A DNA stretch of 64,000 nt from Nemertoderma westbladi (taxonomy: Eukaryota > Xenacoelomorpha > Nemertodermatida > Nemertodermatidae), in the NCBI GenBank assembly GCA_032718475.1, contig JAUCBJ010007571.1, positions 1 through 64,000 of the forward strand, written 5' to 3'. Both the position numbers and the translations under genes were made by a program. This document shows, piece by piece, positions 12,001 through 21,332 of this stretch (position 1 is the first letter of the stretch; each line of letters starts with the position of its first letter). The notes under the pieces were generated by a model that worked only from the letters and a program-made list of their open reading frames with translations, had not been told where the DNA came from and searched no databases.

Positions 12001-12696
12001 AGACTTTGCTGATGACTTAGGAGTACTCTCAGAATCATTAGAGGGAGCCCAACGGCTCCTCAGCTCATTAGAACATGCTGCTTCTATTGTTGGTCTTTTT
12101 ATTAACTCCAGAAAGACCAAAATTCTGACAGTTAACTTTGAAAGTCCTCAGCAAGTCTCTGATCGGATGAGCATAAGCTCAAAGGATGGTATGCTTGAGC
12201 ATGTGGACGACTTCTGTTACCTGGGATCATGGATCCGGAAGTCAGGTGAGGACCTTCGAATACGTAAGGGAAAGGCATGGACAGCCTTGAATAGGCTTTC
12301 CAGGATTTGGAAGTCACCTAGAATTAATCGGAAACTTAAGGTCCGATTATTTAGAGCAGCAGTAGTTCCAGTACTCCTCTACGGGAGTCCATGCTGGGCT
12401 CTAACTGCTGAGGACACCAAATCTCTGGATGGCACATTCACAAGAATGCTACGCCGGGTTCATTGTGTCAAGTACAATGCACACATCTCCAACCAGACAC
12501 TATATAACATTGGAGGTGTCTCATTGGTTCCCCCAAGCTTGACACTAGAACAAAATCGCCTCCGCTATGCAGGACATTGCTTTCGCCGTGAGGACCAGCC
12601 AGTGCATAATCTTGTACTTTGGCAGCCTCATGGAGTGAATAAGCATGGTGGACAGCCCATGACTTTCTTGAGACGCATCTTAAAAGACACGGATGC
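9057..12696 (+). mobile_element. RTE-like non-LTR retrotransposon, copy B
   Basis: A 5' UTR of about 430 bp, then an apurinic-type endonuclease and a reverse transcriptase. The 3' end is lost: sequence shared with copy C stops in cttaaaagacac and passes through a short ggatgc repeat into satellite array 3. Identity to copy C (35.8-38.1 kb) is very high by eye, so the family moved recently. RTE assignment rests on the EN-RT order, the RT motif style (GFRKGRG, FADD) and the TAG-repeat 3' end of copy C. Confidence 0.85.
9489..12696 (+). pseudogene. RTE endonuclease-reverse transcriptase, frameshifted
   Basis: The start is ATG 9489; the same frame is open upstream but without an ATG. The EN domain spans about 9840-10610, with GVQEHR, LGDFNAS (metal-binding Asp/Asn) and SSDHRLIV (catalytic His). 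The RT domain follows, with FRGISLIPIAAKLYN, NGFRKGRGTMEP and, after the break, LDFADD for motif C. Around 11634-11645 a run of nine A replaces the ten-base aaaaaagaaa of copy C. This one-base loss shifts the frame just before RT motif A, so EN and most of RT are now in different frames (9489-11915 and 11711 onward). The 3' end is truncated at 12696. Confidence 0.9.
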
Positions 12697-12699
12697 GGA

Positions 12700-12898
12700 T
12701 GCGGACAGTACCGGTATATAACATGTGCAGCAGGACGGTACCGGTATATAACATGTGCAGCGGGACGGTACCGGTATATAACATGTGCAGCGGGGCGGTA
12801 CCGGTATATAACATGTGCAGCGGGACGGTACCGGTATATAACATGTGCAGCGGGGCGGTACCGGTATATAACATGTGCAGCGGGACGGTACCGGTATA
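12700..12898 (+). repeat. 30-bp satellite array 3 (six to seven units)
   Basis: Units identical in type to arrays 1 and 2, beginning at cagtaccggtatataac and ending in ggtaccggtatattg. It abuts the truncated 3' end of RTE copy B, so the element is bracketed by the satellite on both sides. Confidence 0.9.
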
Positions 12899-13260
12899 TT
12901 GTTTCATTTTTCCATAAAAAATATGAATTCGTCATATATAAAATTACATTATAATTTCGACCGAAAAGTGAAAACCCCTGGTATTCTTCACATGGCGTAT
13001 TTAATCTAGAGTATAGATAATCTAAGTGTACAACGTTTACTCAAACAAAGTAGCTCACTGGTTTTTAACACGAGTTCTTTCTTAAACAAGATTTATAAAA
13101 CATTTCATTTATATTATTTCACAATGCTCTCGACACTTTATGTCAAAAACGTATTACTTTTTACTTTTTATATAATCACCCTTTGAGTACTTGTACTGTA
13201 GTATGTTCTCTGATCTGTTCTTTGTTTAAACGATTTCACAAATTTGAACTACTTTTTCAG
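12899..13260. other. Intron or intergenic sequence before the first visible exon
   Basis: AT-rich. It contains cgaccgaaaagtgaaaaccc and tggtattcttcacatgg near 12958, words that recur in inverse orientation near 53575 and in direct copies at 53760-53870. It ends in a good acceptor, ctactttttcag, at 13260. Confidence 0.5.
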
Positions 13261-14590
13261 GATATGAATTGGCCTTCAAGGTTTGGGCCTGTTCCAATGA
13301 AGATGTGCTGGATTTATGGAAGAGTGAAAGATTAGAAGGATGTGGAGCTGCGGCTACCAATCTACTGGCGGGAGGGAGTTACAAATCGGAACGAGTTAAC
13401 ACTTGGCACGATGTGAAGAAGGTAAGGTAATTCATATTATAATAATTACAGTATAACAATAACTACATAAATAACACATTTAAATATCATTTATTATAAC
13501 ATTTTTAAATCTCAAATTGATATTCTTTCACATTTTGATCTCACAACTGAATAATCATCCTCAGGTAAAAGTTGTTCTATATGATGCAGCCGGGTTCGAA
13601 ATATCGCACTTCACATTCAACGGAGAGGGGAAAAATAAACATAACTTCTTTGAGAAAGCCAATCTCATTGAAAGCTCATTATCTGACCTGGATCGTGGCA
13701 CAGGTACAAATTTCTTCTCCAAAGAAGGTCACGATACAGTTAACCACGTAAAGTAAGTAAAAATATCACAATTAAACATTATTTTATGAAAAAATAACAA
13801 GGAACATAACTCGAAATTCTACATGCATGCCTAAAATAGGTAAGTAACGTTTTCTTCTGTCGTTAGGCCAGGGATTACGCACTAAGTCTGTCGACTTATT
13901 TCCAGTGCGGTCCCCCCAGAACTATACTCCCCAGAGGAAACTCCAGTACCCATTTATCTAATTTCTACACTGTAATTAGGTTTGTCAATTTCACCATAAT
14001 ACATTCATGGTGAAAATGTAAGTGTGATTTGTGATTAAAAGTACCGTATTTAACCATAATTACTTTATGTTGATGTGTTCCATGACTAAAAACTATGTTA
14101 CACCACGTAAATTTCATGTTAAATGAACCTAAATTTACCACAAAATCAAGAAAGTAACCCTCGAATATTTCGGGATTATTTCACCATGAATTAATCATGT
14201 TAATAACCCTGAAACTGTTGTGGGAAGTCTATTCGGCACAGAGGCACGTTTTTTCGAGGTGAAAGTATGAAAACCTAATTACAGTGTAAGCTGAAAGGCA
14301 GATGCTGCCTGACGAAAATTGCCCTGGTCACCAGGCGGGATCGAACCCGCAACCCCCGAAAAGATGTTAACACAAGGTCATGGATGTAAACCCTCTGCTA
14401 AGGTAGGGCTGTATTCCTATTGTTAAATTGTTTTGCAGACGGAACTTCTTTATCAGTAAGTCATATGGCGGATGTGGCAACGACCGCGGTTGGCTCTCTA
14501 TTACTGGTTGCCGTGACACTCCATGCGATTGGGACAAAGGAGAAGGTTGTCCAACATTTCTAACCGCCACAAACACAGTGGCACACTGGG
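13261..14590 (+). CDS. Three exons of an extracellular-type gene of unknown function
   Basis: Exons 13261-13421, 13565-13752 and 14439-14590 have perfect acceptors (tttttcag, atcctcag, ttttgcag) and donors (GTAAGG, GTAAGT, GTACGT), and phases match across both introns. The encoded stretch begins YELAFKVWACSNEDVLDLWK, has HNFFEKANLIESSLSDL and FFSKEGHD, and ends with RNFFISKSYGGCGNDRGWLS and CDWDKGEGCP. The pattern (a hydrophobic start, a short acidic loop, FFS..GH, then FFI.K.YGGC..D.GWL and C.W) is one I associate with uncharacterised secreted or surface proteins of cnidarians, lophotrochozoans and invertebrate deuterostomes. Six cysteines suggest disulphides. The upstream exon(s) carrying the start and signal peptide, and the downstream exons, were not found; upstream sequence is occupied by the satellite and RTE block. 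The last exon ends inside a 60-bp tandem array. Confidence 0.7.
13968..14286. mobile_element. 319-bp MITE with TA target duplication
   Basis: A perfect 16-bp terminal inverted repeat, cactgtaattaggttt, lies at both ends and is flanked by TA on each side (13966-13967, 14287-14288). The interior is AT-rich and non-coding. This is typical of Tc1/mariner-mobilised MITEs. It lies in the intron between the second and third visible exons. Confidence 0.8.
14289..14404 (-). mobile_element. tRNA-derived SINE fragment
   Basis: On the minus strand a box A-like TTAGCAGAGGG (14393-14403) is followed about 55 bases later by a perfect box B, GGTTCGATCCC (14337-14347), inside a T-arm-like GCGGGTTCGATCCCGC. 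A cloverleaf acceptor stem is not evident, so it is a pol III-promoter-bearing SINE head rather than a tRNA gene. It abuts the MITE and lies in the same intron. Confidence 0.6.
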
Positions 14591-15225
14591 GTACGTATTG
14601 TCTTCCTTATTAACGATGTGATATAACCACAAACACAGTGGCATACTGGGGTACGTATTGTCTTCCTTATTAACGATGTGATATAACCACAAACACAGTG
14701 GCATACTGGGGTACGTATTGTCTTCCTTATTAACGATGTGATATAACCACAAACACAGTGGCATACTGGGGTACGTATTGTCTTCCTTATTAACGGTGTG
14801 ATATAACCACAAACACAGTGGCACACTGGGGTACGTATTGTCTTCCTTATTAACGATGTGATATAACCACAAACACAGTGGCATACTGGGGTACGTATTG
14901 TCTTCCTTATTAACGGTGTGATATAACCACAAACACAGTGGCACACTGGGGTACGTATTGTCTTCCTTATTAACGATGTGATATAACCACAAACACAGTG
15001 GCACACAGGGGTACGTATTGTCTTCCTTATTAACGATGTGATATAACCACAAACACAGTGGCATACTGGGGTACGTATTGTCTTCCTTATTAACGATGTG
15101 ATATAACCACAAACACAGTGGCACACTGGGGTACGTATTGTCTTCCTTATTAACGATGTGATATAACCACAAACACAGTGGCATACTGGGGTACGTATTG
15201 TCTTCCTTATTAACGATGTGATATA
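14567..15225 (+). repeat. 60-bp array duplicating an exon end and its splice donor (11 copies)
   Basis: Each unit holds the last 24 or so exon bases (ccacaaacacagtggca, then cactggg or catactggg), the donor GTACGTATTG and about 25 bases of intron. Donors recur at 14591, 14651, 14711, 14771, 14831, 14891, 14951, 15011, 15071, 15131 and 15191. The intron part has an in-frame TAA, so only the first donor keeps the reading frame in a simple read-through. Units differ by a handful of substitutions. Confidence 0.95.
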
Positions 15226-15366
15226 ATGGTTTTGTTGGAAAATTGAAAAAATGACTGAAATGGTTAGCGCTACTGATGAGGCCTGATAGGCCGAAACGTA
15301 CGTATAGCGCTGGTTCAACCCCCGGTGACGCGCTTTCTCATTTTTTCAATTTCTGAACAAAACCAT
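15226..15366. mobile_element. 141-bp inverted-repeat element carrying a hammerhead ribozyme
   Basis: Terminal inverted repeats of 29 bp at 15226-15254 and 15338-15366 match at 26 of 29 positions. TA dinucleotides sit just outside both ends (15224-15225, 15367-15368). It is inserted at the distal end of the 60-bp array. The interior is almost entirely the hammerhead fold, with ggttcaacccccgg after it. Confidence 0.7.
15266..15311 (+). ncRNA. Type I hammerhead ribozyme with minimal stem III
   Basis: All invariant core parts are present in order. Stem I strand agcgcta (15266-15272), CUGAUGA (15273-15279), stem II GGCC-UGAUA-GGCC (15280-15292), GAAA (15293-15296), a very short stem III (CG/CG around UA, plus the A-U pair), NUH = GUA with cleavage predicted after 15304, and stem I return strand tagcgct (15305-15311), a perfect 7-bp match. 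Stem III of two to three pairs matches the animal retroelement hammerheads (Penelope-like elements, retrozyme-like repeats), which are thought to need dimers for efficient cleavage. Confidence 0.88.
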
Positions 15367-16785
15367 TACATTACAGTACATCATTAATTACAGATGCATT
15401 AACAGCTCAACTCCAATGTATTTCCTTATTAACAACTGTATCAGAAACTTATACAGTAATATACGACATTGCCATGGCAATACATCACATTCGTTAATAC
15501 CTGTGCACATCATTAAATACCAGTTTGAAAAACAAAACAAAATGTTTGAGAAAGTATTGAAAATTTGAACCTATTTTGTTTACCGATTTCTTGTCTGGGA
15601 AGTCCTCACAAGTTAATAAAATCAAATATGAATTATTATTATTACAGGATAATTATGATAACATGATTTACTACTGTTATAATTTTATCTATAGGCGTTA
15701 ATAGCAAATCCGCTTGTCTGTTTGCTATCTATTTATCGTAAAGAAAACTGTTCAACGATGACTTGAATATTACTGGGGATTGGGACCGTTCATGGTGTTG
15801 GTTACTAAACAGTTTTAGAGTTTCAGGTTCAGCTAATTTACATTTTAATCTCATAGTGAGAGATTATAGTATCTCATAGTTTATTATTCGTACATAAGTA
15901 CTACAGGTGATCGGAGTAAAATATACCTACAGGATATATATACAGTATATAGAGACATTGGTAAATATAAATCTAGTTTATATAATAAAAAGGTACGAGC
16001 TTTAGAACTGTTGTACTACAGTTAGAGAGCTCGTAGACCCCCCCCCCCCCCCCCTACAGTTTTTCCATATTTTGTACATGTCTCCAATGTGGTTGAAAAA
16101 TGCATAGAAAACGATATACCATCGAAAAGAGAATCATCAAAAGAATTTTCATCATATTTTTCACGCACTTTTTGTATTTTCGTTTTCAATTTTTGATAAT
16201 TGGCAATTTTATAAAAAAATTCAAAATTTTTTAAAAACTGAAAAAATTCATGTTTTTTGTAATTTTTCATATAATATAATAATAATATTGTTAAATTAAG
16301 AAAAGTGCGTGAAATTTATCGCAGCTTTTCGAGAATGAAATTACCTTTCATATAAAGCAAAAATTACAAAAAAACTGTTAAGAAATGGCGGAGTAGTATT
16401 TTTCGCGTGAAAAAAGTCATACTGAGATAATCGCCTTCAAATTTATAACCTTCCGGCGTAAAATTGCCTGTATGGTTGGTTAATAGTGTCTACAGGAAGG
16501 AAGCACGAATTAGGACTGGCATTCACGTTCAATTCAATTGAATTCAAAATTCAAATACTTGGAAACACAGTAACCATCCAGAAAAACCGACATTTAATAA
16601 CCAGATTTACTTCCCTCGGCCTCCATCACAAACTCTGTTCAACTACCTCTTTCCACTCTCTAACCTCGGAATTGTATCTGTAAGTACTATCTCAACTATG
16701 CTAGTGACCGAAACCACACCCTTGCTTGCCCACCTTGCACCCCAGGCTGGTAAGATCATGCGAAACATAGCCCACCGGCTACAGC
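15367..16785. other. Non-coding AT-rich stretch with a poly(C) tract
   Basis: No convincing exon was found for the upstream gene. A run of about 18 C lies at 16038-16055. An A/T-biased open stretch at 16022-16270 on the minus strand is probably chance. A possible acceptor (tgtctacag) at 16495 is followed by an open frame, but nothing recognisable. Confidence 0.4.
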
Positions 16786-17813
16786 GTTCCCGGCAGCGCC
16801 CCCAGAGCAGAGTTCCCGGCAGCGCCCCCAGAGCACAGCGTTCCCGGCAGCGCCCCCACAGCGCAGCGTTCCCGGCAGCGCCCCACAGCACAGCGTTCCC
16901 AGCAGGACCCACACAGCATAGCGCTTCCGGCAGCGCCCCCACAGTATAGCGTTCCCGGCAGTGCCCCTACATCATAGCATTCCCGGCAGCGCCCCCACAG
17001 CACAGCGTTCCCGGCTGCGCCCCCACAGCACAGCATTCCCGGCAGCGCCCCCACAGCACAGCGTTCCCGGGAGCACCCCCACAGCATAGCGTTCCCGGCA
17101 GCGCCCCCACAGCACAGCGTCCCGGCAGCGCCCCCACAGCACAGCATTCCCGGCGGCGCCCCCACAACATAGCGTTCCCGGCAGCGCCCCACAACACAGC
17201 GTTCCCGGCAGCGCCCCCACAGCACAGCGTTCCCGGGAGCGCCCCCACAGCATAGCGTTCCTGGCAGCGCCCCCACAGCACAGCGTTCCCGGCGGCGCCC
17301 CCACAGAGCAGCGTTCCCGGCAGCGCCCCCACAGCACAGCGTTCCTGGCAGCGCCCCCACAGCACAGCGTTCCCGGCGGTGCCCCCACACCACAGCGTTC
17401 CCGGCAGCGCCCCCACAGCACAGCATTTCCGGCAGCGCCCCCACAGCACAGCGTTCCCGGCCGGCGGCGCCCCCACAGCATAGCGTTCCCGGCAGCGCCC
17501 CCACAGCACAGCATTCCCAGCAGCGCCCCCAGAGCAAGGCGTTCCCGGCGGCGCCCCCACAGCACAGCGTTCCCGGCGGCACCCCCACAGCACAGCGTTC
17601 CCGGCGGCGCCCCCACAGCACAGCGTTCCCGGCGGCGCCCCCACGGCATAGCGTTCCCGGCAGCGCCCCCACAGCACAGCATTCCCGGCAGCGCCCCCAG
17701 AGCACAGCGTTCCCGGCGGTGCCCCCACAGCATAGCGTTCCCGGCAGCGCCCCCACAGCACAGCATTCCCGGCAGCACCCCCACAGCACAGCGTTCCCGG
17801 CGGCGCCCCCACA
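16786..17813. repeat. 28-bp GC-rich satellite array (about 37 units)
   Basis: The unit is cacagcgttcccggcagcgc plus ccccacag, 28 bp. Because 28 is not a multiple of three, a stop-free unit reads through all three frames in rotation. This yields long fake minus-strand ORFs with a 28-residue period (blocks such as LWGRCRERCAVGALPGTLCC). The same satellite reappears at 45985-51344. Confidence 0.95.
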
Positions 17814-18473
17814 TTATTATTAGTTGCGTGCACAGTGGCACAGCACCAGACAGGCTGGCATTTAATATAATATAATGATAAAATTTCAAATAAAATACGG
17901 ACATATAAAACGCACATGTTTAAAGTAGACTCGGAATATATATATCTATAGCAACATCAAACTAATTAATATATACAGATAATCAGGTCACTGCACTCAG
18001 CAGATTAACAACGAGGGCTATGTGACCAATATACTCATTAAAACTGACCATTAAAAAAAGAAATAAAAAGATTTAAAAGATACAGACAATCCGGTCGCTG
18101 CACTCTGCAGATTAACAAAGGCTATAGGACCAATATACTCATTCATTATAAACAATATATCCCATTGCCAGGTTGAAAACAGCTCAAAAGATATTCGTAA
18201 CTTTAAGCCCAGCGATCAGGTCAAAAATATTTTGGAACTTTGAGATTTACCAAATTGTAGTAAAATTACTATACCCCCCCCCCCCCCCCCCCCCTCCTTA
18301 AAGTTAAACCAAATTGTAGTATTGTAATATCCGGTCATGCTTTGTTATAAATGGTGCCGATTGCGCATAGCACGATTTAACAAAAGTTGTATCCATTTGC
18401 TCTGAGAAAGTAAGTGCACTGCACTGGAAATGTTTCAAAAGTTCTGATCTATTATACTGCGAGCTAAGCATCG
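17814..18473. other. Non-coding spacer with a local duplication and poly(C)
   Basis: A block of about 70 bp (gcagattaacaa, accaatatactcatt) at 17973-18050 recurs diverged at 18080-18150. A run of about 21 C sits at 18275-18295. No gene is seen. Confidence 0.5.
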
Positions 18474-19635
18474 TGTTTGCGCTTTTGAAGACCTTTGACA
18501 GTTTAACCTGCCAAAATTAGAATGTCTTTTAGATGATATATATTCTTTAGCTTATGACGAGTATTTGATACACTACATTAGCCGAAGCCAGTCTATGCGC
18601 AATCATTCACCCGTTGGATATACCCGGGAGACTGAGTTCGGAGCTTAATGATTGATAGTGTAAGCCTACTGTATTATTCGACTGATCGTAATATATAATC
18701 TCTGACAAATATTATTCACTTTCGGGAAATATTAACAGTTCCTTTAGGACGTGGCGCTCTAAATATGTAAACAGAGTTATGACTTAAACTAGACACAACG
18801 AAAAGGCTATAGATTTACGTATATGGCGCATTCTTTAGGAGATGCTTTGTTATCAGTTACACTCATACACAATGCTGCACAATACTGCACACTAATCTGC
18901 CGACCTTCACTAAATTTGGTCACGTATAAAGAGAGCAACATATAATTTATGCCGGGCATATGAAATAGCATTAGATTCACTTCAAACCACTTAACATAGG
19001 TCGCAATCGTTTATCTGTAACCGGTCTCTCTAACCTTTAGTATATCAAGAAGGTGGGGTGTCTGACTATTGATCAGTATTCCGATATAATATTTCATCCA
19101 CAAATATAATGAATAACCGACAGCAAAAGCAGTAATGTAAGATATGAATTGCATAGGTATGGTTAGTTATGGATAAATAACTCGTTTGATAACAGATATA
19201 CGTTCTATAATTAAGCCTACTAATGTAAAGCTAAAGAATGCTGATATACGGAGGTGCCAAAAGCCGGTGTTCTTAGGCTCTGGGCAAAAACATAACACTG
19301 AACTACTGAGTTTCTGTATCCAACTCCAACACAGAGTCAAAAAACGCTCTGATTGGTCAACCGAACAACGAGAGAACAAAGAAACAAAGAAATGTCGACG
19401 TGGCAATATCAGCTGTTAGCCGTCGTCATGGTAGCGACACTGTTTTCAAGAGTATCTAGCTTATCGCGTCACGAGATTGCGGATTATGTCCTCTAAAGTA
19501 CAAATACAGAAGAAATGACTTTTATGTCCTCTAAAACACCAGTACAGCAAGGACACGGCCTTTTTATGCCTGGTAAACCAACTACAGAGTACTTTAAGGG
19601 AAAATAACCGGTTAATGACGCAAAAGCTTTTACAC
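18474..19635 (-). mobile_element. 5'-truncated 3' tail of the SAP/Ulp1 LINE
   Basis: 1162 bp that match 38173-39334 almost base for base; I saw only two substitutions. It holds the last 50 or so codons of ORF2 (KSFCVINRLFSLKVLCSW, ending at 19461) and the full 3' UTR. The 3' end (tgtttgcgc in plus sense) is the same in both copies and marks the element terminus, with no poly(A). Typical 5' truncation by target-primed reverse transcription is inferred. A target duplication was not recognised. Confidence 0.9.
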
Positions 19636-19712
19636 CGCTCCCAGAAAATGGGATTTAAGTCTATAAAATATAACAAATCACAGTTTCTAAAATATAAAAA
19701 TACTCTAAACAG

Positions 19713-21332
19713 TTAGTCTTTCTTACGCGGACGGCGTTTACGCAGTTTTTTGAGGCTAGCAAGAGTCCTTTTCTCTTTGGGGCGAGCCACTTTACTAGGA
19801 GGGCTGTAACTCCTGGGTGAAGGGTGCAATACAATTGCATCAGAAGGTTTCGGATTGCGATCGGTGTATCCGCCGGTCGAGGTACCTGGTTGATCGATAT
19901 CAACTTCCGTGGAGCGAGGTCTAACAGCCTTTAGGGCGCGCCTCAGGACAGCAGCTCCTACTGGTCCTTGACGGGTTTTCTGGGCAATGGCGGTAGGCGG
20001 ACCGTGAGTGGTGAGAAACTTCCTTGGTTTAATAGTTCTTTCCAGCTCGCGTTCTCGGGCTCGATATTCGTAGGGCCGTCGAGATACTTCCTGTAACTCA
20101 GGGTGCGAGTTGATAAATAAATCGCCATACTCAGGGTCTTGACGGATATAATTGATCAAATGGTATGAAGTAATATCGTTAGGATTGACGTTCCTAAGGT
20201 ATCTTCTAACAAATTTAGTGGAAATACACTCACCAACACGCTTCATTAGCTCGTAACTCGGTATGCGTGTTTTTTGTTCCACAGACGCTAATAAATAAGG
20301 ATGGAACGCGTAAACTCCCTCGTAAGAGCGTCCAGGGTAGTATTGATGACGGGACTCACAATGTAAATCCGCGTTCGCTTCCCAAGCTCGGATGTAGCGC
20401 AGGGTAATCATTTCATCTACGCTCTCTAAATCGTGATTAAAGGGGCAATTATAACTGGCATGTCCTTTAAGTTGACAGTGGTGGCATTGAGTCATAAATT
20501 GGGGGCAGACTGCAAAAATATGAGAGTTATTAAGTCTGCAATACGCACAATATATCTCCATCATTGGTTGTTCGTGGAAATAGGAACAGGGTACGTCTGA
20601 GTCCATAGGAGTGAAATGGTCTCTCGATGCGCATAATCGACAACGTTTTCGAGAAACATAGTTAGCGTGTCGATAATCGTATGCAGTGAGACATTGTGGA
20701 CCTTGATACCACTCTAAGACGTAGTCGTTATCGCTGCTCCGGGGCGCTGTAGGCTGAATCGCTTCAGCTTCTAAGCATATTGGTTCGTCTTCCAATTGCA
20801 TAGCTGAGGTAGGTGCGGCTGTCTCCGCAAGCTGACCCACTGTCTGAACTTCGACGACAGAATAACCCGTGGGTATTCGGGGTCTTTGTATAACAGATGA
20901 GTGCAAGTTCTGTATACAAACGTCCTGAAAAAGGGCAAATCCCGCGCTGTTTAGCTTCTCCGCCGCTGAGTCTCTCAGGCTGAGTTTGGTCAGAGCGCGG
21001 TCCTTGAACTGACTATCAACGTTACGGAACGGAGTCAGAAAGCGCCTGAAACATTCAAAGCGGATGAATTTATTGTGTTCATCTAACTTGGCGAGTTTGG
21101 TTCCAAGTATTAAGGGATGGGCGCGTATGGTACGACTGCACACATCGGCTAGCCAACCGGCAAGTGCTGCGTTTTCAAAGATCGTGTATATAGCTAAGGA
21201 GGGACGAAGTGGAACACTCATAAAGCTATACACGGCGCCAGGTGCGGTCAACGGTCCATCAAAGTATAAACGAGAATAATGATCTCCATATACTTGTTGG
21301 TAATTTATAGGATTTCCAACCTTAAATTCCAT
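19713..21332 (-). CDS. Gag-like CCHC zinc-knuckle protein, third ORF of an unrecognised cassette
   Basis: The frame is open from 21440, but the first ATG (MEFKVGNPINYQQ) is at 21332, overlapping the end of the preceding ORF by 28 bases in another frame; this gives 539 codons. Around residues 229-295 are three Cys/His clusters: CRLCASRDH...C, CAYCRLNNSHIFAVC and CHHCQLKGHASYNC. The last is an exact CX2CX4HX4C retroviral-type zinc knuckle. The C-terminus is strongly basic (KKLRKRRPRKKD), fitting nucleic acid binding or nuclear entry. I recognise no enzymatic domain and no known family. The layout recalls a nucleocapsid region of a Gag polyprotein, but no protease, RT or integrase is attached. 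Expression would need re-initiation or a frameshift from the ORF upstream. Confidence 0.7.
   Translation of the reverse strand: MEFKVGNPINYQQVYGDHYSRLYFDGPLTAPGAVYSFMSVPLRPSLAIYTIFENAALAGWLADVCSRTIRAHPLILGTKLAKLDEHNKFIRFECFRRFLTPFRNVDSQFKDRALTKLSLRDSAAEKLNSAGFALFQDVCIQNLHSSVIQRPRIPTGYSVVEVQTVGQLAETAAPTSAMQLEDEPICLEAEAIQPTAPRSSDNDYVLEWYQGPQCLTAYDYRHANYVSRKRCRLCASRDHFTPMDSDVPCSYFHEQPMMEIYCAYCRLNNSHIFAVCPQFMTQCHHCQLKGHASYNCPFNHDLESVDEMITLRYIRAWEANADLHCESRHQYYPGRSYEGVYAFHPYLLASVEQKTRIPSYELMKRVGECISTKFVRRYLRNVNPNDITSYHLINYIRQDPEYGDLFINSHPELQEVSRRPYEYRARERELERTIKPRKFLTTHGPPTAIAQKTRQGPVGAAVLRRALKAVRPRSTEVDIDQPGTSTGGYTDRNPKPSDAIVLHPSPRSYSPPSKVARPKEKRTLASLKKLRKRRPRKKD

Noticed and set aside
14289-14404. 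tRNA gene
   Set aside because: Boxes A and B are present, but acceptor and anticodon stems do not form a cloverleaf; more like a SINE head.
14567-15225. CRISPR-like array of regular 60-bp repeats
   Set aside because: The repeats are contiguous with no unique spacers, the context is a eukaryotic intron, and there are no cas genes.
14501-15318. Minus-strand ORFs of 20-residue repeats
   Set aside because: Antisense readings of the 60-bp array; unit length is a multiple of three and lacks stops on that strand.
15261-15330. tRNA-like pol III promoter around the hammerhead (ggttagcgc and ggttcaacccc)
   Set aside because: The spacing and box A match are weak; the hammerhead fold explains the paired segments better.
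16022-16270. 82-codon minus ORF rich in Lys/Phe with a poly-Gly end
   Set aside because: AT-rich chance frame running into a poly(C) tract; no homology or splice context.
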